DNA of 64,000 nt from an uncultured Acidimicrobiia bacterium (lineage in GTDB: Bacteria > Actinomycetota > Acidimicrobiia > Spongiisociales > Spongiisociaceae): assembly GCA_958295745.1 (NCBI GenBank), contig OY282370.1:1359724-1423723 (forward strand), written 5' to 3'. A program made the position numbers and the translations under genes. Shown here one piece after another: positions 50,940 through 58,804 of the stretch (its first letter is position 1; each line of letters starts with the position of its first letter). Under the pieces are notes generated by a model. The model made no database searches and was not told the DNA's origin. It was given only the letters and a program-made list of their open reading frames with translations.

Positions 50940-51542
50940 ATGACGGTCGCCACCTATTCGGAGCTGCGAACCGTGTACAAACCGCCGGCCCCCAGGGCCG
51001 CCCAGAAGGTGCTGGATCATCTCGATGTGCACTGCCGCAACTTCATAGCCCTCTCGCCCCTCTGCATACTCAGCTCCGCCGATGCCGACGGCCAAGCCGA
51101 CGCCTCACCCCGCGGGGACCCGCCCGGCTTCGTGCATGTCCTGGACGACAAGACCCTCCTGCTTCCCGACCGGCTGGGCAACAACCAGGTGGACTCGCTG
51201 CAGAACATCGTGGAGAATCCCGGGGTGGGCCTGCTCTTCCTGGTGCCGGGGATGAACGAGACCCTGCGCGTCAAGGGCAAAGCCGAGATAGTTACCGACG
51301 CGGAGGCCCTCGAACCTTTGACCCTGCGCCGCCGCCCGCCCCTCTCCGGCCTGAAGGTAACCGTCGAAGAGACCTTCCTGCATTGCGGCCGGGCCCTGCT
51401 CCGCTCTCGGATGTGGGACCCCGATACCCGGATCGACCGCTCCGCATACCCCACCTACGGCCAGGTGCTGGCCGACCAGATACCGGGCGCGGACGCCAAG
51501 GCGATAGACGACTCCGAAGAAGAGGCCAACCTCCGCCTCTGA
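50940..51542 (+). CDS. Pyridoxamine 5'-phosphate oxidase-family flavoprotein
   Basis: A 200-residue split-barrel flavoprotein of the PPOX type (MSMEG_1061-like): CRNFIALSPLCILSSADADG, GQADASPRGDPPGFVHVLDD in part, DRLGNNQVDSLQNIVENPGV and GLLFLVPGMNETLRVKGKAE. These proteins bind FMN or F420. Substrate unknown. The start has AAGGAAGGAG upstream. It follows the thiolase by 97 bp. Confidence 0.88.
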   Translation: MTVATYSELRTVYKPPAPRAAQKVLDHLDVHCRNFIALSPLCILSSADADGQADASPRGDPPGFVHVLDDKTLLLPDRLGNNQVDSLQNIVENPGVGLLFLVPGMNETLRVKGKAEIVTDAEALEPLTLRRRPPLSGLKVTVEETFLHCGRALLRSRMWDPDTRIDRSAYPTYGQVLADQIPGADAKAIDDSEEEANLRL

Positions 51543-51624
51543 CATCTTCGGGCCGGCGGCCGGGCGCAGAAGTCATGTTCAACTCCCATCCGGATCATCC
51601 GGAAGCCCTATCCCCGCCGGCCGT

Positions 51625-51870
51625 ATGACGGTCTGGAACGTCCTCATCGCCCTAGTCATCGGAGCGGCGATCTGGACCTTGCTGATGGCGGTGCTGCGGG
51701 CTCTGGTAAACCCGCCTCCCGAAGTAGACCCGGGGGATGTGGTCGAAACCCGCCGCCGCTTCAGGTGCAGCCTGTGCGGAACCCAGGTGACCATGACGGT
51801 TACCAACCTCGCCGAGCCGAAAGCCCCCCGCCACTGCCGCGAGGAGATGGACGAGGCCCCGGCCGAGTGA
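51625..51870 (+). CDS. Small membrane protein with zinc-ribbon-like tail
   Basis: An 81-residue protein: a membrane helix at about 5-27 (NVLIALVIGAAIWTLLMAVL), then a soluble tail with CSLC (C48, C51) and HC (H70, C71), a possible four-ligand metal site. Family not recognised. A strong hairpin follows the gene at 51907-51944. Confidence 0.65.
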   Translation: MTVWNVLIALVIGAAIWTLLMAVLRALVNPPPEVDPGDVVETRRRFRCSLCGTQVTMTVTNLAEPKAPRHCREEMDEAPAE

Positions 51871-51906
51871 TACGGGCCGGGAGGATACGAGGCGCACCGT
51901 TCCCGC

Positions 51907-51944
51907 AGTTTTCCATAGGGTGGGGAAAACCCTGTGGGAAAACT
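51907..51944 (+). terminator. Long imperfect hairpin after the zinc-tail gene
   Basis: AGTTTTCCATAGGGT (51907-51921) can pair with AACCCTGTGGGAAAACT (51928-51944) with one bulge and a short loop. It is followed by ACAAGATTGTAATTCT, itself with TACAA-GA-TTGTA arms. A terminator-like element between genes reading away from both sides. Confidence 0.5.
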
Positions 51945-52060
51945 ACAAGATTGTAATTCTCAGGAACGGCACCCCGAACTCTCGCCCGGCCTGATCCGCC
52001 CCCGACGCCCGGCCCGACCCTCGGTCGACCGGCGTGCGGCGGAAACGGAGCCTCAGCGGC

Positions 52061-52306
52061 TCAGTGGTAGTTGGTGGTCATCAAGAAACCGACCGCCATG
52101 GCGCCCAGCCCGCCCATCAGCAGCCACGGGTTGAGGTCGAACATGTATCGGGTCACGACCAGCAGCACCCCTGCGGCCATGAGGCCGAACATGACGGCCT
52201 TGTAGAGCGTGGATGATTCCTTGTCGCTCTTTCTCCGTGAGGTGCTCTTGGGCGGGGTGGGGCGGCGTACGGTCTTGGCCTTGCGGCGTCCTTTTGATTG
52301 AGGCAT
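52061..52306 (-). CDS. crgA: Cell division protein CrgA
   Basis: An 81-residue CrgA: a basic cytosolic N-terminus (GRRKAKTVRRPTPPKSTSRR), then two membrane helices at about 36-54 (AVMFGLMAAGVLLVVTRYMF) and 60-78 (WLLMGGLGAMAVGFLMTTNY). CrgA recruits FtsI/PBPs to the actinobacterial septum. It sits next to trpG and pknB as in mycobacteria and streptomycetes. Confidence 0.92.
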   Translation of the reverse strand: MPQSKGRRKAKTVRRPTPPKSTSRRKSDKESSTLYKAVMFGLMAAGVLLVVTRYMFDLNPWLLMGGLGAMAVGFLMTTNYH

Positions 52307-52379
52307 ACGGAGAGGCTACCCGGTTTCGAGCCGCGTACAAACGCGGCGGCGCGCGCCCGGCAACTAACCTGGGCCGATC

Positions 52380-52952
52380 ATGCGGGTGCTGGTGCTCGAC
52401 AACTACGACAGCTTCACGTTCAACCTGGTCCAGTACCTGGGGGAGCTGGGGGCTGATCCCACCGTGGTGCGCAACGACGAGCTGGACGCGGCGGGGGCGG
52501 CCGAGCTGGAGCCCGACCGTCTGGTGATCTCGCCCGGCCCCGGCCGCCCCGAGGAGGCCGGTTACTCCATGGCCTACGTCGAGCAGTTCGCGGGCAGGGT
52601 GCCGATACTGGGGGTTTGCCTGGGCCATCAGGCCATAGTGACGGTGTACGGCGGGCGGGTCGATCCGGCGCCGACCGTCATGCACGGCAAGACCTCTTCG
52701 ATCCGCCATGACGGTCGAGGGGTTTTCTCGGACTTGAGCAACCCGTTCGTCGCAACCCGCTACCACTCCCTGGCGGCGGTCGAGCTGCCGGAGGCGCTGG
52801 CGGCCTGCGCTTGGAGCGAGGACGACGTGGTGCAGGGGGTGCGGCACCGGGAGCTCGACGTACACGGCGTCCAGTTCCACCCCGAAAGCATCCTGACCGC
52901 CGAAGGCATGGCGCTGCTCGAGAACTTCCTGGCGGACGGGGATCGAAGGTAG
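52380..52952 (+). CDS. Anthranilate/aminodeoxychorismate synthase glutamine amidotransferase
   Basis: A 190-residue class I glutaminase (TrpG/PabA). It opens MRVLVLDNYDSFTFNLVQYL, has SPGPGRPEEAG near 51-61, the catalytic C80 in GVCLGHQAI and the His/Glu of VQFHPESILT near 168. It supplies ammonia to TrpE or PabB, so either tryptophan or folate synthesis. No partner is present in the window. Location next to crgA and pknB is conserved in actinobacteria. Confidence 0.94.
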   Translation: MRVLVLDNYDSFTFNLVQYLGELGADPTVVRNDELDAAGAAELEPDRLVISPGPGRPEEAGYSMAYVEQFAGRVPILGVCLGHQAIVTVYGGRVDPAPTVMHGKTSSIRHDGRGVFSDLSNPFVATRYHSLAAVELPEALAACAWSEDDVVQGVRHRELDVHGVQFHPESILTAEGMALLENFLADGDRR

Positions 52953-52986
52953 ACCGGCTGTTTCACCGGGGCCGCAGGCGGCCGGT

Positions 52987-53859
52987 TCAGCCCCCGTCCG
53001 GATGTAGATCGGTCCGGCCGGCCTCCACGTGGATCGACCGGTCGTGGGAGTGGTGGGGGGCCGTTTCCTGGTGGTGCGGGTCGTCGACCAGCAGGTGGGT
53101 TCTCTCCACGCTCAGTAGCCCGGTTCCGTAGGCCTCGGTGAGGTGGGAAGCCTTCAGCACTTCCTCAGGAGGGCCGCTGGTCACCACCCGCCCCGACAGC
53201 AGGACCACATGGTGGGCATCCCATGCGTCGGCGAGGTCATGGGAGGTGAGCACCACGGTGCACCCGCGGGCGTGCTCCTCGCGAACCGTGTCCCTGATGG
53301 CCTGCACCGAGACCAGATCGAGCCCGGTGGCGGGCTCGTCGAGCAGCAGGATCTCGTGGTCCTGGACCAGACCCTGCGCCAGCAGGACCCGGTGGCGTTC
53401 CCCGCCCGACAGCCGGGAGAGGTGGCGCCTGGCCAGGCGGCTGATGCCCGTCCGTTCCATCACCTCGTCGACCAGCATCCGGTCCTGCTTGGAGAGGGGC
53501 CGGAGCGAGCCCTTCCCGGCGTACCGGCCCATGCTCACCACCTCCCGCACCGTTACGGGCAGGGCCTGGTTGATCTTCGTGTCTTGGAGCACATAGGAGA
53601 TGCGGTAGGGCCGGCCGTTCACCTCGCCTACGGTCACCCGGCCCGAAGCCGGGGTGATCAACCCGGCGATCCCGTTCAGCAGGGTCGACTTGCCTGCTCC
53701 GTTGGGGCCTATCAGGGCGGTCACGGTCCCGGACGGTATGTCCAGGTCGGAGCGGTCGAGCACCGTTCGGCCGCCGTAACGGAACGCCGCGTCGGTGATG
53801 GAGACAGCCGGCCCGACGGACCCGTCCGCGACGGCGGCGGGATGGGGGGCGGCGCTCAT
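52987..53859 (-). CDS. Orphan ABC transporter ATP-binding protein (metal/siderophore type)
   Basis: A 290-residue ATPase of the FecE/ZnuC class: Walker A GPNGAGKSTLLNGI near 52-65, signature SGGERHRVLLAQGL and Walker B ILLLDEPATGLD. SHDLADAWDAHHVVLLSG carries the switch histidine. The C-terminal tail contains many histidines (HLLVDDPHHQETAPHHSHDR), suggesting metal sensing or binding. No permease or binding protein is adjacent. The gene is inserted between trpG and pknB, which are neighbours in mycobacteria. Confidence 0.88.
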   Translation of the reverse strand: MSAAPHPAAVADGSVGPAVSITDAAFRYGGRTVLDRSDLDIPSGTVTALIGPNGAGKSTLLNGIAGLITPASGRVTVGEVNGRPYRISYVLQDTKINQALPVTVREVVSMGRYAGKGSLRPLSKQDRMLVDEVMERTGISRLARRHLSRLSGGERHRVLLAQGLVQDHEILLLDEPATGLDLVSVQAIRDTVREEHARGCTVVLTSHDLADAWDAHHVVLLSGRVVTSGPPEEVLKASHLTEAYGTGLLSVERTHLLVDDPHHQETAPHHSHDRSIHVEAGRTDLHPDGG

Positions 53860-53883
53860 CTTCCTGCGGTCATGGGGCCGGCC

Positions 53884-56055
53884 TCATTGCTCCTCGGTCG
53901 TTTCGTCGACGGGAGGGGCGTACTCGCCGAGGACCACCAGGATGATTTCCCCGCCCTCCACTTCTGCTCCCGGCTGGGGGGTCTGCCGGGCGATCCTTCC
54001 GTGGAGGGCCGGGTCATCCACCGCGACGCGTGACCCCGCCACCTCCAAGATCAACCCTATGGCCGTCAGGTTCGCCTCCGCCTCCGCCGGGTCGGCGCCG
54101 GTCAGATCGGGCACGACGGCGGGGGGAGGCGCGGCGGTGGTCGGGGGGAGGGTGGTCTCCGGAGGCGCGGCGGTGGTCGGGGGGAGGGTGGTTTCCGTAG
54201 GCTCGACGGCTTCGATCAGGGTCACCCGATCCCTGGCCTGCACCGTCGTTCCGCCGGGCGGGTCGCTTCTGATCACCAGGCCGGGTTCGATCTCGGAGCT
54301 GGGTTCCTGCTGGATCGCCGCCTCGAGGCCCAGCTCTTCCAGGCGGGAGGCGGCCTCGGCGGCCGGGCGTCCCGACAGATCCTCCAGCTCGAACGGTTCC
54401 GAGCCTTCGGAAACCACGATCTGAACGCTCCAGCCCGGGTTGACATCCGAACCGGGGGAGGGGGTCTGCCGGATGACCAAGCCCTGCTCCACCTCGTTGC
54501 TGGGTTCGGTGACGGTCTCGACCTCCAGCCCCAGTCCTTCCAACCTCCCTCTTGCCCGGTCCTGGGTCAGGCCGACCACGGTCGGTATCTCGATCGGGTC
54601 GGGTCCTGCCGACACCACCAGTTCCACTGTCGAGCCGCGGACCGCCCTGGTGCCGCCCGGAGGCAGCTGGTCGGCCACCAGGCCCTCGCCCGTCGTTTCG
54701 TCGCGGACGCTGCGTATCTCCACCGCGAACCCTTGTCCCTCGAGCGCCGCGACCGCCCGTTCCCGGGTCGATCCGATCACCGTGGGCACCTGTATCTGCG
54801 CCGGGCCCCCCGACACCACCATGGTTATGAAGGAAGAGTCGGCGGCTTCCTCTCCCGCCGCCGGGTCGGTGCGGATGACCGTCCCTGCCTCGGCGCCGCT
54901 CGCCTCGGCCACCGGGGTTACTCGAAACCCGGCTTCCTGGAGGGCCTGGCGGGCTTCGTCCTCGGTCTGCCCCACCACGTCCGGCACCGTGATGGCCTGC
55001 GCGGGGACGGTGGAGGAGGTGGTCGGCGTCGAGAAGCTGTTGAGCAGCACGTAGATACCGAACACCACCCCGGCGGCCAAGGCTATCGAGGTGATAATGA
55101 AGGGAAGCTGCGAGGGTTGGCGGGGGGTGGCGTGCACCCGTCGGTACACCTCGTCCGGCGGGGCGGTGGGCGGGGGAAGATCGTGGCGTCGGACGGGTTG
55201 GCCGGCGTCGGCGGGGTCGGGCCGGCGGGCGGTCCTGCCCTGCAGGAACAGCAGGAGGTCGCGGCGCAGATCGGCCGCCGACCGGTAGCGCCGGGCGGGG
55301 TTCTTCTCGAGGCACCGCATCACGATTTCCTCGAGCTCGGGCGGCAGGTCCGGGTTGGTGCGGGTAGGCGGGCGGACGCCGGCGGTTACGTGCTGGTAGG
55401 CCACCGATACGGAAGTCTCCCCGGTGAACGGCGGACGCCCGGTCAGCATCTCGTACAGCACCACACCGAGGCTGTATATGTCGGAGCGCTCGTCGGCCGG
55501 TTCTCCCTGGGCCTGCTCGGGGCTGAAGTAGGTGGCCGTACCGATCACCGCGCCGTCCTTGGTCAGCTCCTGTGAGTCGTCCCAGACGCGCGCCACCCCG
55601 AAGTCGGTCACCTTGACCGTGCCGTCCGCCGCCAAGAGTATGTTTCCGGGCTTGATGTCGCGGTGGATCACCCGGCTTCTATGGGCCACCTCCAAGGCAG
55701 AGGCGACTTCGGTGGCGATCTCGGCCGCCCTCCGGGGAAGGAGCCTCGCTTCGGAGTGGAGTACGTCCCGCAGCGAACGACCCCTGACCAGCTCCATCAC
55801 GATGAAATAGGTGCCGTTCTCCTCCCCCCAGTCGTAGATCGAAACGATGTTCGGATGGCTCAGGTTGGCGGCGGCCTGGGCCTCCTTGCGGAACCGGGCC
55901 ACGAAGGTATCGGCGTCGGCGTACCTCTGGTGCAGTATCTTCACCGCCACCCGTCGGTCCAGGGTCCGGTCTGCGGCTTCGAATACGTCTGCCATTCCGC
56001 CCCGCGCGATGTACGAGACCAGGTCGTACCGTCCGAGTGAATACGGCTGTTCCAT
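53884..56055 (-). CDS. pknB: Serine/threonine protein kinase PknB with five PASTA domains
   Basis: A 723-residue receptor kinase. The kinase domain (about 8-270) is intact: GGMADVF glycine loop, K39 in RRVAVKIL, HRDIKPGN with D133 and DFG at 151-153. A juxtamembrane linker and membrane helix (about 320-340) are followed by five PASTA repeats (about 362-720) that bind peptidoglycan fragments. Between repeats 4 and 5 a 36-bp unit is duplicated (54125-54160 and 54161-54196), giving ETTLPPTTAAPP twice. The protein regulates cell-wall synthesis. Possible targets are encoded next to it: FHA protein, RodA/PbpA and the pseudokinase. Confidence 0.96.
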   Translation of the reverse strand: MEQPYSLGRYDLVSYIARGGMADVFEAADRTLDRRVAVKILHQRYADADTFVARFRKEAQAAANLSHPNIVSIYDWGEENGTYFIVMELVRGRSLRDVLHSEARLLPRRAAEIATEVASALEVAHRSRVIHRDIKPGNILLAADGTVKVTDFGVARVWDDSQELTKDGAVIGTATYFSPEQAQGEPADERSDIYSLGVVLYEMLTGRPPFTGETSVSVAYQHVTAGVRPPTRTNPDLPPELEEIVMRCLEKNPARRYRSAADLRRDLLLFLQGRTARRPDPADAGQPVRRHDLPPPTAPPDEVYRRVHATPRQPSQLPFIITSIALAAGVVFGIYVLLNSFSTPTTSSTVPAQAITVPDVVGQTEDEARQALQEAGFRVTPVAEASGAEAGTVIRTDPAAGEEAADSSFITMVVSGGPAQIQVPTVIGSTRERAVAALEGQGFAVEIRSVRDETTGEGLVADQLPPGGTRAVRGSTVELVVSAGPDPIEIPTVVGLTQDRARGRLEGLGLEVETVTEPSNEVEQGLVIRQTPSPGSDVNPGWSVQIVVSEGSEPFELEDLSGRPAAEAASRLEELGLEAAIQQEPSSEIEPGLVIRSDPPGGTTVQARDRVTLIEAVEPTETTLPPTTAAPPETTLPPTTAAPPPAVVPDLTGADPAEAEANLTAIGLILEVAGSRVAVDDPALHGRIARQTPQPGAEVEGGEIILVVLGEYAPPVDETTEEQ

Positions 56056-56072
56056 TCGTAGGCCTGAATCTA

Positions 56073-56091
56073 GTTAGATGTGAGGTCTAAC
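56073..56091. promoter_or_regulatory. Inverted repeat upstream of pknB
   Basis: GTTAGA (56073-56078) and TCTAAC (56086-56091) are 6-base arms around TGTGAGG, 18 bp before the pknB start. It may be an operator or part of the leader. It abuts repeat R2 copy 2. Confidence 0.4.
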
Positions 56092-56123
56092 CCTGATTAT
56101 TCATGTTACGGCGGGCAGGAGGC
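56090..56123 (+). repeat. Dispersed repeat R2, copy 2
   Basis: ACCCTGATTATTCAT at 56090-56104 and CGGCGGGCAGGAGGC at 56109-56123, matching the two blocks at 15404-15448. The rest of the 296-bp pknB-pbpA gap holds a 10-base tandem duplication (GGCGATCCCC at 56248-56267) and no gene. Confidence 0.6.
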
Positions 56124-56351
56124 GCCGGTAATGGGGTATGGAAGGGTCGGGCCTGAGCGGCCAACACATAGTTCGCGTCTCCTGTATCCCGGCGGGGCGG
56201 TGTACTGTTTCCTTCCTGGCGGGGCATGCCGCCACCCTCGGCGCGGCGGCGATCCCCGGCGATCCCCGGCAGATCTGGTTGGAAACCGGAATCGGAGAAG
56301 GGCAGTGATCGTGGTGCAGGTAGAGGGGGGAGCACTCTCCTAGCTGCACAT

Positions 56352-57482
56352 CTAGCCGGCCGGCGGATGCTGATCCAGCCATGCCGCGAGAATTGCCCGG
56401 CTGATGGGGAGGGCCGCCAAGGCGCTCCTGTCGTCCGCTTCGGCCCCGTACGGATGCTCCAGCGTCACCGCCACCGCCATGGCCGGCTCGTCTGCGGGTA
56501 TGAACCCGGCGAACCAATAGACGCGGACGCCGGCCGGGTTCTCCACGACGCCGTACTCCCCCAATCCCCGCACGACGCCCAAGGCGCCGCTGCCGACGAT
56601 CACCTGCACCATGCTTTCCGCTATCGAGGCGGCCTCGGCCGGGCTGAAAGGCTCCGAGTGGTCGGTCGGCGCCGCCTCCGATTCCAGGTTGGAATCGCCC
56701 GCGAACACCCGAGCCACCAGGTAGGGCGCCATCAGCCTCCCGCCCCGGGCGATCGCCGCCGCCCGCATCGCCATCCCCAAAGCGGTATCCGGGGCGGCGC
56801 CTCGGTCCGGTGGGGTCGAAGCGATCAGATCCACCCAGGTGGACCCCTCGAGGAGCGATCCCCCGGCGGCGCGGTTCTCCAGGGGCCGGGAGGGGTCACT
56901 GTTCAGGGCTTCCCAGGCCGCCTCGGCTTCTTCCCCGACCAGGGTGTTGGGGTCGAAGGCGGGCGAGCTGACCATGGCCAACACCCGGCCGGTGGCCGGT
57001 TCGAGAGCCACCACCGACCCCTGCCTGTCTCCGAGGGCCCGGACTGCGGCGGTCTGCAGTCGGTGGTCGAGAGTGAGCTGGAGGGAGTGGGACCGCAGGT
57101 CCTCGCCGAGCAGGGCCTCGATGATGCTGGAGACGGTCAGGTCGCTGCCGGAGGTGAGGAGGGCGGCGTGGGAGGCCTCGACGCCGCCGTCGCCGAAGAG
57201 CTGCGACGAGAACCCCACGGTGTGGGCGTACAGGGCGGCGTGGGGATACTCCCGAACGTAGTGCCGGGGGTCGGAAGGATCCGGCGTCGAGCGCGCCAGG
57301 ACTATCGAATCGGAGGAAAATATCTGGCCCCGTTCACGCGCCGAGCCGGTCAGTAACCGGGTGTTGCGGGGGTCCTCCCGGAGTCGGTCGGCGGCCACGA
57401 CCTGCCAGTAGGTGACGTCCAGCGCTATCACCAGGAAGATGACGAACAAGGCCAGCGCCGCCCGCCGCATCGGGCCGTTCAT
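56352..57482 (-). CDS. pbpA: Degenerate penicillin-binding protein (PbpA-like, active site lost)
   Basis: A 376-residue protein at the pbpA position between rodA and pknB. N-terminal membrane helix at 7-28, then the PbpA-like segment GSARERGQIFSSDSIVLARS (47-66) and the transpeptidase fold start DHRLQTAAVRALGDRQGSVV at 139-158. The active-site motifs are gone: the SxxK place reads STWV (S214, V217, no lysine), the SxN region is deleted, and where KTGT is expected near 307-319 there is GLGEYGVVENPAG. VYWFAGFIPADEPAMAVAV is retained. It is about 115 residues shorter than M. tuberculosis PbpA. The frame is intact, so it is probably a maintained non-enzymatic partner of RodA. The ATG overlaps the rodA stop. 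Confidence 0.88.
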   Translation of the reverse strand: MNGPMRRAALALFVIFLVIALDVTYWQVVAADRLREDPRNTRLLTGSARERGQIFSSDSIVLARSTPDPSDPRHYVREYPHAALYAHTVGFSSQLFGDGGVEASHAALLTSGSDLTVSSIIEALLGEDLRSHSLQLTLDHRLQTAAVRALGDRQGSVVALEPATGRVLAMVSSPAFDPNTLVGEEAEAAWEALNSDPSRPLENRAAGGSLLEGSTWVDLIASTPPDRGAAPDTALGMAMRAAAIARGGRLMAPYLVARVFAGDSNLESEAAPTDHSEPFSPAEAASIAESMVQVIVGSGALGVVRGLGEYGVVENPAGVRVYWFAGFIPADEPAMAVAVTLEHPYGAEADDRSALAALPISRAILAAWLDQHPPAG

Positions 57483-58768
57483 GTGCGTTCCTCGTGGCCG
57501 GCCCGCACCAGCAGGGCCAGTAGCAGGAAACCGGCCGCCGCCGACCCTCCATAGGACAGGAACAGGGCGGGGAGGCCGGTGGCCGGCAGGAGGCGCACCG
57601 TTCCGGCCAGCACCACCGCGGTCTGGAGGCCGAGCAGCACCGCCAGGCCGGCGGCCAGCAGCTTGCGGAACAGGTCGCGGGCCCGCAGGGCCACACCGAA
57701 GCCGGCCGCCGCCAGCAGGGCGTAGGCGGCCAGCACCACCACGGACCCCGCCAGGCCCATCTCTTCGGCTACGGCCGCGAACATGAACCGGGAAGCCGCG
57801 TCCGGTATCAGGTCGGGCCGGCCCAGGCCGAGGCCCGTCCCGGAGAGGCTGCCCGCTCCCAGCGCGAACAGGCCCTGCGCGACCTGGTGACCGGCCCCTT
57901 CGTAGTCGGCCCACGGGTCGATCCAGGCCGAAACCTGTTGCCGGATCTGCGTGAACAGGAAATATGCGCCCGCCGCGCCGAGGGCGGACAACCCGAATCC
58001 GGTTACGAGGAAGGCGGGCCGGTTGGTGGCTATGTACAGCATGATCGTGAACACCCCGAATGTCAGAAGGAAAGCGCCCAGGTCCTTCTGTATCACCAGG
58101 AGGGCCAGGGCCGCCGCCCAGGCCGCCGCCGGGGCCGCCGCCTGGTGGAGTCCGGGAACCGGCGCCCTTCCCAGCCTCCGCCCCGTCCTGCTGAGCGCCG
58201 ATTGGTGGTCGGACAGGTAGGCGGCCAGGAACATCACCAACAGCAGCTTGGCGGCCTCCCCGGGCTGGAAGATCACCTCCGCTCCCCACCGCCACTCCAC
58301 CCAGAGCCGCGACCCGCCCATTTCCAGCCCATGCAACGGGAGCGGCCCGGCGGAGGGGAGGGCCGGCAGCGCCGCCAGCCCGACCGCCGCGGCCGGCCAT
58401 ATCCACCGGCCGCGGCGGAGGACGGCCAGACCCCTGCCGCGCAGCAGATAGAGGAGGAGCGCGGCCAAGGCGGAGCTGATGAGCAGCCACCAGCGCTGGC
58501 GGCCGGCCAATTCCCGGTCGAGGCGGTAGACCATGACGAACCCGATGGCCGTGATGGTGGCCGCCAACGGTATGAGGAACGGAACCGCCCGCGGCGCCCA
58601 GAGGTGCACAGCGGCCAGCAGGCCTCCGAACACCGCCGCGAACAACAGGAAGGTCAGCCCCGGCCCGGGCAAGCCGGCCCCGCTCCCGGCGAAGTCGACC
58701 AGCAGCACGCCGAAGGCGGCCAGGCCGGCCGCCGCGAGGACGAGGGTGGCTTCGGCGGTCCGGCTCAC
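57479..58768 (-). CDS. rodA: SEDS-family peptidoglycan polymerase RodA/FtsW
   Basis: A 429-residue membrane protein with about 12 helices. The conserved RLWVEWRWGAEVIFQPGEAAK, LLVIQKDLGAFLLTFGVF with the catalytic aspartate, AAVAEEMGLAGSVVV and the C-terminal TGLPALFLSYGGSAAAGF (usually LPFxSYGGSS) are present. SEDS proteins polymerise glycan strands and normally need a class B PBP partner. Here the coupled partner gene has lost its catalytic motifs. It belongs to the fhaB-PP2C-PP2C-rodA-pbpA operon. Confidence 0.94.
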   Translation of the reverse strand: MSRTAEATLVLAAAGLAAFGVLLVDFAGSGAGLPGPGLTFLLFAAVFGGLLAAVHLWAPRAVPFLIPLAATITAIGFVMVYRLDRELAGRQRWWLLISSALAALLLYLLRGRGLAVLRRGRWIWPAAAVGLAALPALPSAGPLPLHGLEMGGSRLWVEWRWGAEVIFQPGEAAKLLLVMFLAAYLSDHQSALSRTGRRLGRAPVPGLHQAAAPAAAWAAALALLVIQKDLGAFLLTFGVFTIMLYIATNRPAFLVTGFGLSALGAAGAYFLFTQIRQQVSAWIDPWADYEGAGHQVAQGLFALGAGSLSGTGLGLGRPDLIPDAASRFMFAAVAEEMGLAGSVVVLAAYALLAAAGFGVALRARDLFRKLLAAGLAVLLGLQTAVVLAGTVRLLPATGLPALFLSYGGSAAAGFLLLALLVRAGHEERT

Positions 58769-58804
58769 CGCAGAGAGGCGGGGAAGGAGTTTCCGGCGAT
58801 GGTG

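Noticed and set aside
57483-58490. Upstream extension of the pbpA frame through rodA
   Set aside because: It is the shifted frame of rodA, very rich in Arg, Gly and Pro. The ATG at 57482 overlaps the rodA stop and begins the membrane helix.
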